Of a stretch of 64,000 nucleotides of DNA, positions 16,758 to 24,232 are shown piece after piece. The notes under the pieces were generated by a model. The model saw only the letters and a program-made list of their open reading frames with translations. It was not told the DNA's origin and made no database searches. How positions within the stretch are numbered: the stretch's first letter is position 1; every line of letters begins with the position of its first letter. Source of the stretch: SZUA-378 sp036652815 (GTDB lineage: Bacteria; Bacillota; Clostridia; Lachnospirales; Lachnospiraceae); NCBI GenBank assembly GCA_036652815.1, contig JAVVVE010000009.1, forward strand, positions 1 through 64,000. Reading direction: 5' to 3'. The translations under genes were made by a program, and so were the position numbers.

Positions 16758-17366
16758 TTATGAGCCAATAGAAATAGCTTTGATTATATTGAGAATCTCA
16801 TCACTGTGATCGATGGTATCCGGATCCGGTTCCATCTTAGTCAAGGCATCTAATCTATTTAGGTAAGTGGTAAATTCTTTATAGATCTCAATACCCGGTT
16901 TGAAAGCATTCTGTTTCAAAATCCCCATAATATGTTTCTTCGCTGCCACAACATCACATTTAGGATCTTCTGCATATCCACATACGATATTAGAGATACA
17001 AGCAATAGAACTGATCGGATAATTCTGCTCATAAGAGGTAAGAAGTAATTCATATGCCATCGGTAAATCTCCCGCGTGCTCTTTGGTTTGTCTGTAAATA
17101 TCTTCCGAACAGTCTTTTGCCCTTAAAAATAAAATCACTTCTACCAGGCTTTTGCTTGCCGGTAACATCCCTAACATCGCAATGACTGTCATTAGATTGG
17201 CTTTTGTTTTACTGCTGACCCATCCCAGTATAAATACAGCAATTGAGATGCCAAAATAAAGGAGCGTTCGGAGAATAACACTCTTTCGATGTGCTTTAAG
17301 ATATCCATAATCTCCTTTTTTGATTTTAACTTTTGCATTACCATTTTCTTTCTTACTATGACTCAT
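16758..17366 (-). CDS. Conserved membrane protein, unknown function
   Basis: A 202-residue protein I do not recognise. A basic N-terminus (KKENGNAKVKIKKGDYGYLKAHRKS) leads into two adjacent hydrophobic segments (about 34-49 and 56-79), forming a short membrane hairpin. The remaining ~120 residues look helical and soluble (RQTKEHAGDLPMAYELLL onwards). It lies 20 nt downstream of the dehydrogenase gene, in the same direction. No functional motif is visible. Confidence 0.65.
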   Translation of the reverse strand: MSHSKKENGNAKVKIKKGDYGYLKAHRKSVILRTLLYFGISIAVFILGWVSSKTKANLMTVIAMLGMLPASKSLVEVILFLRAKDCSEDIYRQTKEHAGDLPMAYELLLTSYEQNYPISSIACISNIVCGYAEDPKCDVVAAKKHIMGILKQNAFKPGIEIYKEFTTYLNRLDALTKMEPDPDTIDHSDEILNIIKAISIGS

Positions 17367-17385
17367 GTTATCAACTCCATCTTTC

Positions 17386-18147
17386 TTATCTTAAGACTCG
17401 CAGAAGTACTAACGCTGCTTTGGTTGGTACTACTTTACTCATTACATGTAACAATTTGATTGTAGTGCTGTATACTGAGATACTTCGTTTCTTTGCCGAC
17501 GCCTTTAAGGCAGCTCTTACTACATTAGGGGCTTCTGCCATCGCCAATCGTTTAATCGTGCGGCTTATCTCGTATTTTTCCGCAATATCAAAAAACTCTG
17601 TTTTGATAGGGCCCGGACAAACTGCTGTGACGTAGATTTTTCTATCTAATAATTCTTCTCCCAGTGCTTCTGAAAAACTCAGTACATAAGCTTTTGAAGC
17701 TGCATAAATAGCAAATTTGGGCTGAGGTAGAAAAGCTGCGCTGGAGGCAATCTGGATGATACGGCTATTTTCTTTCATATAGGGGATTGCTTGATAGGTC
17801 ATCTTGGTTAATGCAGTACAGTTAAGTTCAATCATCGCCAGTTGCTCTTCCAGAGAATTCTCTGTGAAATTTCCTAAAAGTCCAAATCCGGCACAATTCA
17901 ATAACATACGCACGATCGGTTTTTCGGCGATTAAAATCTCATGCAATTGCTGCATGGATAAATCATTGGTGATATCCATCGCAATAATTCTTGTATCTAC
18001 ATTTAGCGTGGAAGCCAATTCTTCCAGACGGTCACGTCTTCTGGCGATGAGCCATACTTCATCTAAGGTGTGGGATAATCGGTCGATTTGTCTAGCAAAT
18101 TCTCTTCCCAGTCCCGAGGATGCTCCTGTAATAATAGCTATATTCAT
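17386..18147 (-). CDS. Short-chain dehydrogenase/reductase
   Basis: SDR-family NAD(P)-dependent oxidoreductase, 253 residues. The cofactor motif TGASSGLGREFA is at the N-terminus, NCAGFGLLG is the NNAG-like motif, SSAAFLPQPKFAIYAASKAY carries the catalytic Ser, Tyr and Lys (YxxxK), and CPGPIKTEFF follows. The arrangement resembles the DltE/YdfG-like short SDRs. The basic residues after the first strand (ARRRDR) suggest NADP. The substrate is unknown. The C-terminal hydrophobic end (LHVMSKVVPTKAALVLLRVL) may associate with the membrane. Confidence 0.87.
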   Translation of the reverse strand: MNIAIITGASSGLGREFARQIDRLSHTLDEVWLIARRRDRLEELASTLNVDTRIIAMDITNDLSMQQLHEILIAEKPIVRMLLNCAGFGLLGNFTENSLEEQLAMIELNCTALTKMTYQAIPYMKENSRIIQIASSAAFLPQPKFAIYAASKAYVLSFSEALGEELLDRKIYVTAVCPGPIKTEFFDIAEKYEISRTIKRLAMAEAPNVVRAALKASAKKRSISVYSTTIKLLHVMSKVVPTKAALVLLRVLR

Positions 18148-18202
18148 ATCATATCCTCTATTCTTTCTATGTAATTCTTTCTATGTGATTATTTCTGCTT
18201 GA

Positions 18203-20764
18203 TTATTTTCCATGCTTGGTGTGTATGTTTCGAATTGCTTTTTTGGTGCTATGTGGTTTTCCCTTAGAGACCGATTTCCCTGATGACGTATTTTTTTCAC
18301 TTTTACGTCGTTCAAACGCCATCTTCCTCGGTCTTACAAGACATTTTTTATCAAATCCAATCAGGTCTTCCCGTCCTGCTACTTTTAAGGCTTCTATCAC
18401 CAACTCATAGTTCTTTGGATTGCGATATTGAATGAGTGCACGCTGCATCGCCTTTTCATGTGGATTCTTAGGGACATATACAGCTTTCCCATCACGAGGG
18501 TCTACTCCGGTATAATACATTACGGTAGACATCGTAGAAGGTGTTGGGTAAAAGTCCTGTACCTGTTCCGGCATATAGCCTAGGTCACGAAGATATTCTG
18601 CCAATGCAACTGCCTCTTTTAAGGTAGAACCCGGATGTGAGGACATTAAATAGGGCACTAAAAATTGATTTTTATTTAATTGTTTATTTAACTGTTCGTA
18701 TTTGGCAACAAATCGTTCATAGACTGCTTTTTCCGGTTTTCCCATTTTCTTTAGTACTGCATCGGAGATATGTTCCGGTGCGACTTTCAGTTGTCCGCTG
18801 ACATGATGTTCTACTAATTCTTTAAAAAAAGTATCATCACTATCTGCTAACAGATAATCAAATCGTATCCCGGAACGAATGAATACTTTTTTGACCTTAG
18901 GCAGACTTCGTAATTGACGCAGTAAAGACAAATAGTCTGAGTGGTCCACGATTAGATTTTGACAAGGTTTTGGAAAGAGACATTGTTTGTCGCGGCACAC
19001 ACCATGCATGGATTGTTTCTCACAGGAAGGATGTCTAAAGTTGGCGGTCGGTCCTCCCACATCATGAATATAGCCTTTAAAATCCGGTTCTTTTATCATA
19101 ATTGCCGCTTCTCTTAGAATCGATTCGTGACTTCGAACCTGCACGGTTCTGCCTTGATGAAAGGTTAAGGCACAGAAACTGCAGCCACCAAAGCATCCTC
19201 TGTTACTGATCAAAGAGAATTTGATTTCGGTAATGGCAGGAACACCTCCCTGTGCTTCATACGAAGGATGATAGGTACGCATATAGGGCAAATCATAGAC
19301 CGCATCCATTTCTTCTGTCGTCAGTACCGGTTGTGGTGGATTCTGTACCACAAACTGTCCTTTTGGATATGCCTCCACCAACGTACGCCCTGTACAAGGG
19401 TCGGTATTGTAGTGCTGCACTTCAAAGCTCTTGGCATATTGCAGCTTATCGGCTTTCATCTGCTCATAGGTCGGTAAGAGCGTTGCCTGATAGATGCCCG
19501 AGATATCCTTGGTCTTATAGACAGTTCCTTTGATAAAGGTAATGTCTTTGACTGCAATCCCGCTGTCAAGGGCTTCTGCTATCTCAATGATCGATCGTTC
19601 CCCCATCCCATAAGAGATGAGATCCGCCTGACTGTCTAAGAGAATCGAGCGTTTAAAGCTGTCAGTCCAATAATCATAGTGTGCCAATCTACGGAGACTG
19701 GCTTCGATCCCTCCGATAATAATAGGGGTATTGCGATAGACCTGTCTGATTAAATTGCTATAAACTACCGTTGCATGATCAGGTCTTTTATAAGGTTCTC
19801 CACCGGGAGTATACGCATCGGTGAGACGATGTTTCTTAGATACATAATAATGATTGACCATAGAATCCATATTACCTGCGGATACTAAGAATCCCAGTCG
19901 GGGTTCTCCAAAGATCGCTATACTGGCGGCATCTTTCCAATCCGGCTGTGCGATGATGCCTACTTTATAGCCATGTGCTTCCAATATTCTGGTAATGATT
20001 GCATGACCAAAAGAAGGGTGATCCACATAAGCATCCCCACTCACATATACAAAATCAAATTGTGTAATACCTTCTTCTTTCATTTCTGCTCTTGAAATAG
20101 GCAGAAATCCATGTGTCTTAGGCAATGCTTCTGTATAATCCTGAATATAATAATCTGCCAAGCGCTTTTTCTCGTCTCTTTGTATCGCAGAGTAGGCATC
20201 TTCTACCGCACATACCGTCATGCCTGCTGATTTTCCGGCAATGATACCTGCCGGAATGTCCTCAAAGACAAGGCATTTCTTTGGCTGTACTCCTAATAAT
20301 TTGGCAACCAGCAGATAGATATCCGGAGCCGGTTTTCCCTGTGCCACATCTTTATCTGCCTTAATCACTGAAAAATAATCGGATAATCCATGGACCTTGA
20401 CAATGTTGGTTACCAGTTCGACCGAATTGCTGGTTGCAATCCCTAATTTAATACCTTCTGCTTTACAATGTTCCAAAAACTTCTTTACCCCTTTTTTAAG
20501 CGGTACTTCATGTGCATATTTGTCCCATGCCATCTTATTCCAGTCGGATTTTATCTGTTCGATACTATCTGTGATATGAAATCGCTCTTTGACATAAACA
20601 GCGGTCTCCGTGAAACTTTTGCCATCAATACCGGCTTTTAAATCCTTCGGTACTTCTATCCGAAATTTTGCAAGATATTCTCTGTCAATCTCTTCCCACA
20701 TCCACATGGAATCTACCAGTGTTCCATCCAAATCAAATATCACTGCTTCTTTTTTATTTAACAT
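18203..20764 (-). CDS. HAD hydrolase-YgiQ radical SAM fusion protein
   Basis: An 853-residue two-part protein. Residues 1 to about 215 are a HAD-superfamily phosphatase/phosphoglucomutase-like domain: VIFDLDGTLVDS (nucleophile Asp11 and Asp13), IATSNS, GKPAPD (Lys144) and VFEDIPAGIIAGKSAGM. From about residue 219 (GFLPISRAEM, then DFVYVSGDAYVDHPSFG) it is a complete YgiQ (UPF0313) radical SAM protein with NRGCFGGCSFCALTFHQGR and a basic C-terminal tail. The YgiQ part normally begins its own gene at about FLPIS; here it is joined in frame with no stop between. The two reactions are not obviously related, and the YgiQ substrate is unknown. The ATG at 20764 lies 14 nt after the rsuA-like gene stop. 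Confidence 0.88.
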   Translation of the reverse strand: MLNKKEAVIFDLDGTLVDSMWMWEEIDREYLAKFRIEVPKDLKAGIDGKSFTETAVYVKERFHITDSIEQIKSDWNKMAWDKYAHEVPLKKGVKKFLEHCKAEGIKLGIATSNSVELVTNIVKVHGLSDYFSVIKADKDVAQGKPAPDIYLLVAKLLGVQPKKCLVFEDIPAGIIAGKSAGMTVCAVEDAYSAIQRDEKKRLADYYIQDYTEALPKTHGFLPISRAEMKEEGITQFDFVYVSGDAYVDHPSFGHAIITRILEAHGYKVGIIAQPDWKDAASIAIFGEPRLGFLVSAGNMDSMVNHYYVSKKHRLTDAYTPGGEPYKRPDHATVVYSNLIRQVYRNTPIIIGGIEASLRRLAHYDYWTDSFKRSILLDSQADLISYGMGERSIIEIAEALDSGIAVKDITFIKGTVYKTKDISGIYQATLLPTYEQMKADKLQYAKSFEVQHYNTDPCTGRTLVEAYPKGQFVVQNPPQPVLTTEEMDAVYDLPYMRTYHPSYEAQGGVPAITEIKFSLISNRGCFGGCSFCALTFHQGRTVQVRSHESILREAAIMIKEPDFKGYIHDVGGPTANFRHPSCEKQSMHGVCRDKQCLFPKPCQNLIVDHSDYLSLLRQLRSLPKVKKVFIRSGIRFDYLLADSDDTFFKELVEHHVSGQLKVAPEHISDAVLKKMGKPEKAVYERFVAKYEQLNKQLNKNQFLVPYLMSSHPGSTLKEAVALAEYLRDLGYMPEQVQDFYPTPSTMSTVMYYTGVDPRDGKAVYVPKNPHEKAMQRALIQYRNPKNYELVIEALKVAGREDLIGFDKKCLVRPRKMAFERRKSEKNTSSGKSVSKGKPHSTKKAIRNIHTKHGK

Positions 20765-20778
20765 AATGCGTTAAGCTC

Positions 20779-21474
20779 CTATAACTTTGCTAATTCTTCT
20801 ATGGTTAATTTACGGTATTGTCCAATCGGTAAGGCGTCATCTAATTCCAATGTACCAATACTGATTCTCTTTAAATATAAGACATGTTGACCAAACGCCT
20901 GAAACATACGTTTTACTTGATGATAGCGTCCTTCGGTAATGGTTACCAGGACTTCATTCTCTTTTTTTCTGGCACTCTTAAGTCCTGCCGGAAGGGTTCT
21001 TTTGTCATCTCCGATATCAATGCCCTGTGCAAATTGTTCTATCTCTTCTTCGGTAATCGCACTGTCGATTCTGGCAAAATAAGTCTTCGCAATCGCTTTA
21101 CGCGGTGACATAATCTGGTGTGCAAAGGCTCCGTCATTGGTTATAAGGATTAGACCTTCGGTATCTTTATCCAATCGACCTATGGGGAATAGATCCGTTC
21201 GGTGCTCTGCTTCCAATAAGTCTATGACGGTAGTATTGATCGCATCCCTCGTAGCAGATACGATCCCTGCAGGCTTATGCAGCATGTAATAGACTTTCTC
21301 TTCATAAGACAGGAGAATGCCCTGTGAAGTAATCTTGTCTGTCATCGGATCTACCTGATAATCAGCAGCGGTAATGATAGCTTGATTGACCGTAATCTGT
21401 CCTTTTTTCAGGCGTTCTTTTACCTGTGTGCGGCTTCCCTGATTGTTTAACACCAGAAACTTATCAATTCGCAT
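20779..21474 (-). CDS. RsuA-type rRNA pseudouridine synthase
   Basis: Pseudouridine synthase of the RsuA/RluB/E/F family, 231 residues; RsuA acts on 16S rRNA U516. An N-terminal S4 domain (MRIDKFLVLNNQGSRTQVKERLKKGQITVN) precedes the catalytic core with YYMLHKPAGIVSA, the catalytic Asp in PIGRLDKDTEGLILITNDG and ITEGRYHQVKRMFQA. The exact target is inferred from similarity. It is the first gene of a leftward run and is divergent from ylbJ, with about 85 bp between. Confidence 0.88.
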   Translation of the reverse strand: MRIDKFLVLNNQGSRTQVKERLKKGQITVNQAIITAADYQVDPMTDKITSQGILLSYEEKVYYMLHKPAGIVSATRDAINTTVIDLLEAEHRTDLFPIGRLDKDTEGLILITNDGAFAHQIMSPRKAIAKTYFARIDSAITEEEIEQFAQGIDIGDDKRTLPAGLKSARKKENEVLVTITEGRYHQVKRMFQAFGQHVLYLKRISIGTLELDDALPIGQYRKLTIEELAKL

Positions 21475-21559
21475 AAACGGCTCCTATTATTAGCATGTTT
21501 CGCATGATTGCAAAATACTATTGTAGTATACAACATTTTAGAGAGTTTGGGGATTGTAA

Positions 21560-22534
21560 TTGAGAAACTTTATAAAAAAATTATTTCTGATTAGTTTCAT
21601 TACTATTCTGTGTTTTTGTATCTTACGCTACCCTGTCATGGCACTGTCTTTTTCTTCCTGCGGACTAAAATTATGGTTTTCTAAGATGATTCCTACGTTG
21701 CTGCCATTTATGATATTGACGACCTTACTCATTCATTTGAATCTGCATCAAAGTTTTGTCGGATTTTTTGTGCCTGTTTTGCAGCCAATCTTTCGGCTCA
21801 GTCGTTCTTGTCTCTATGCTATTGTAGTTGGTTTTTGTTGTGGGTTCCCAATGGGTGCAAAGGTAGTAGCAGATCTCTATCTATCACATTGCATCAGTAA
21901 ATCAGAGGCTGAATATTTATTGTCTTTTTGTAATAACATTGGGCCTATTTATTTTGTGAGTTTTGTACTGCTATCTTTTCATATCACAAATTATGTGCCT
22001 TATCTCTTTGGTATGTATGGGATTCCTTTGTGTTATGGCCTCGCATTACGTTATTTGGTTTATCGGCATCGCATCCCATTTCAAAAGTCCGATTTTCGCC
22101 ATCCTTGTCCTGCTGCGGATCGGTCTGCTTTTTCCGGTATGTCTGTATTTCAGGCATTGGATGATGCCATTATGAATGCCTTGCAATCCATCGGAAAACT
22201 GGGTGGTTATATGATCCTATGTAATCTATGTGTTTGTATTCCTTACTTAATAGGTTCCCAAAATGCTGTATTTACCTCTTTTTCGTACTGTATTCTAGAG
22301 ATTACCGGTGGGATTAATCATACCTTGACACAAGCTTTGTCACAGAATATAAGGTATCTGATTGTGTTTCCACTCTTATTATTGGGCGGTGTTTCCTGTC
22401 TATTACAAACTGCCAGTATCTTACACGGCACAAACCTATCATGCAAAAAGTACTGCCTCCATAAGCTGGTGCAGTACTTCTTCTCACTCTTATATTATGC
22501 ATGTCTTATTTCATGCAATCAAATAACTCTATAG
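21560..22534 (+). CDS. ylbJ: YlbJ-like sporulation integral membrane protein
   Basis: Polytopic membrane protein of the YlbJ/nucleoside-recognition (Gate) family, 324 residues, with about eight hydrophobic segments. The conserved part is GFCCGFPMGAKVVADLYL followed by SEAEYLLSFCNNIGPIYFVS. In Bacillus subtilis YlbJ is made in the mother cell under sigma-E and is needed for resistant spores. The start is a TTG at 21560 with a GGGG stretch upstream; no good ATG lies before the first membrane segment. The last 6 nt overlap the convergent gene at 22529, and a leftward terminator sits inside its 3' end. In-frame presence of spoIVA and cotJ nearby fits a spore former. Confidence 0.83.
   Translation: MRNFIKKLFLISFITILCFCILRYPVMALSFSSCGLKLWFSKMIPTLLPFMILTTLLIHLNLHQSFVGFFVPVLQPIFRLSRSCLYAIVVGFCCGFPMGAKVVADLYLSHCISKSEAEYLLSFCNNIGPIYFVSFVLLSFHITNYVPYLFGMYGIPLCYGLALRYLVYRHRIPFQKSDFRHPCPAADRSAFSGMSVFQALDDAIMNALQSIGKLGGYMILCNLCVCIPYLIGSQNAVFTSFSYCILEITGGINHTLTQALSQNIRYLIVFPLLLLGGVSCLLQTASILHGTNLSCKKYCLHKLVQYFFSLLYYACLISCNQITL
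22448..22479 (-). terminator. Leftward terminator inside the ylbJ 3' end
   Basis: AAGTACTGC (22448-22456) and GCAGTACTT (22471-22479) form a perfect 9-bp stem. Read leftward a T5 run follows (22449-22445), so it ends the transcript from the genes at 22.5-24.2 kb. It is embedded in the ylbJ coding sequence. Confidence 0.6.
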
Positions 22535-23137
22535 CATATCAAGATTCAAGTCGTCAGCAACCGTAGTCTGTGTGATATCTTCCTCATCTTCGTCCTCATC
22601 TATCGGATATAATTCTGAACGATTGGCTTTGATGACTTCATTACAGCCTTCTAAGGAAGTCAGCAGATTGGTGTATTGTTCATTCGTTGTTGCGATTGAA
22701 TGTGTGACAAAGCCTTCCAGATTGCCTAGGATATCGTCCGTATACTGGATCGCGGAAGCTTTTACAGCATTAGACTCCATCATGGCACTATCTAAGATCT
22801 CCTGTGCTTGTTTGTTGGCAAGATTAACGACTTCATTAGCCTGTGCATAAGCTTGCTGCATAATCTCATGCTCATTGATTAATTCATTGGTCTGAATCAT
22901 CGTCTGATTGATCAGTGCTTCTGCTTTTTCTTTGGCATCATTTAAAATCGCTTCTTTATTGCTGATAATCTTCTGATAACGTTTGATCTCATCAGGTGTC
23001 TTCATACGAAGCTCTCTTAATAGCTCATCGATTTCTTCTTTATTTACAATAATCTTAGTATTGGATAAAGCCTGATACTTACAGCTATCAATGAAGGATT
23101 CTATCTCATCTATTAGTTGTTCAATTCTGCTACTCAT
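22529..23137 (-). CDS. Coiled-coil protein, unknown function
   Basis: A 202-residue acidic, nearly all-helical protein without a signal peptide. Long Ala/Glu/Gln-rich helices (about 50-165, for example NDAKEKAEALINQTMIQ and QAQEILDSAMME) resemble ATP-synthase-H-subunit-like or DivIVA-like coiled coils. The end is a strongly acidic tail (DEDEDEEDI) and a short hydrophobic terminus LNLDML. It is 14 nt downstream of coaD in the rsmD-coaD operon, a place where Firmicutes often carry such a protein. Function unknown. Confidence 0.7.
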   Translation of the reverse strand: MSSRIEQLIDEIESFIDSCKYQALSNTKIIVNKEEIDELLRELRMKTPDEIKRYQKIISNKEAILNDAKEKAEALINQTMIQTNELINEHEIMQQAYAQANEVVNLANKQAQEILDSAMMESNAVKASAIQYTDDILGNLEGFVTHSIATTNEQYTNLLTSLEGCNEVIKANRSELYPIDEDEDEEDITQTTVADDLNLDML

Positions 23138-23151
23138 ATTCTATCTATCTC

Positions 23152-23640
23152 CTATCTTGTGATTCCATATTTGGCATAGATTTGTTTTGCAACAAAAGGT
23201 GGAACACATTGCGAGATATCACCATTGAAACTGGCAATCTCTTTCACACTGGAAGAACTTAAATATGCATATTCCAAACTGGTTGTTAAAAACATCGTGT
23301 CCAGTGCTCCGTTGGATAATTTACGATTCGTCTGTGATATCTGTAATTCAAATTCAAAATCCGTAATCGCACGTAATCCACGAATTGCAACATGTACATC
23401 CTTTTTTCTGGCATAATCAATGAGTAATCCACTAAAAGAATCAACCGTTACATTTGGCATATCTGCAGTCGCTTCAATTAGTATTTTAACACGTTCTTCA
23501 ACAGAAAACAATGGACTCTTATCTGTATTATTTAAAACACTTACAATCAGTTCATCAAAAATCAGGGATGCTCTTCTTATCACATCAAGGTGACCGTACG
23601 TTACGGGATCAAAGCTTCCCGGGTAGATAGCAGCTTTCAT
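23152..23640 (-). CDS. coaD: Pantetheine-phosphate adenylyltransferase CoaD
   Basis: Transfers AMP from ATP to 4'-phosphopantetheine, the fourth step of coenzyme A synthesis; cytoplasmic hexamer, 162 residues (family norm about 160). The nucleotidyltransferase signature IYPGSFDPVTYGHLDVI carries the T/HxGH motif, and AIRGLRAITDFEFELQ and TSLEYAYLSSSSVKEI are typical. The gene follows rsmD by 7 nt, the common arrangement in Firmicutes. Confidence 0.96.
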   Translation of the reverse strand: MKAAIYPGSFDPVTYGHLDVIRRASLIFDELIVSVLNNTDKSPLFSVEERVKILIEATADMPNVTVDSFSGLLIDYARKKDVHVAIRGLRAITDFEFELQISQTNRKLSNGALDTMFLTTSLEYAYLSSSSVKEIASFNGDISQCVPPFVAKQIYAKYGITR

Positions 23641-23647
23641 AAATGGC

Positions 23648-24196
23648 TTATCTCCTTTTTAGAAATATGTGTTTGTTAGTCTTGTATGTTTTCTCTTTAC
23701 ATATCTCAAATCCAAGTTCCGGCAGATAAGAATAAGTTGTGTGTAAGGAAACTTCCATAACAATTAAGGTATCATTTGTTACATAGGAAAGGTGCGACAG
23801 GCTCTCTAGAACCTTCTGTTCATATCCCAAATCATAAGGTGGATCTAAGAATATCACATCTACTGCCTGTTGCGGAATTCGTTGTAACGACGCAAAAACA
23901 TCTTGCTTTATAACAATAGCCTTTTTTTCCAGTCTTGTAAAGCTTAAATTTTCCTGTATGCAGGAAATAGCTTTGGGATTGTTTTCTACGAAATAACAGA
24001 TACCGGCTCCACGGCTCAAAGCTTCAATACCAATTGCTCCGCTGCCGCTAAATAAATCTACAAAGATACTGTCTGCTAAAAAAGGCTGCAGCATATTAAA
24101 TAAAGTCTCTTTGATACGATCAGTTGTCGGTCTGGTATCTGTTCCAGTCTGTACTTTAAGTGGTAAGCTTTTTGCACTTCCGGCTATTACTCTCAT
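23648..24196 (-). CDS. rsmD: 16S rRNA (guanine966-N2)-methyltransferase RsmD
   Basis: S-adenosylmethionine-dependent methyltransferase for G966 of 16S rRNA, 182 residues. Motifs seen: N-terminal MRVIAGSAKSLPL, TRPTTDRIKETLFNML, the SAM-binding loop VDLFSGSGAIGIEALSRGA, and catalytic DVIFLDPPYDLG. GAGGAG precedes the ATG. It is cotranscribed with coaD, downstream of the topoisomerase A gene (36 nt). Confidence 0.94.
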   Translation of the reverse strand: MRVIAGSAKSLPLKVQTGTDTRPTTDRIKETLFNMLQPFLADSIFVDLFSGSGAIGIEALSRGAGICYFVENNPKAISCIQENLSFTRLEKKAIVIKQDVFASLQRIPQQAVDVIFLDPPYDLGYEQKVLESLSHLSYVTNDTLIVMEVSLHTTYSYLPELGFEICKEKTYKTNKHIFLKRR

Positions 24197-24232
24197 ACTT
24201 TTCTCCTCTTATTATCTTATCACATTACCTTA

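Noticed and set aside
19252..19533. 93-residue plus-strand frame inside the HAD-YgiQ gene
   Set aside because: Antisense to a strongly supported conserved protein; no RBS or family features.
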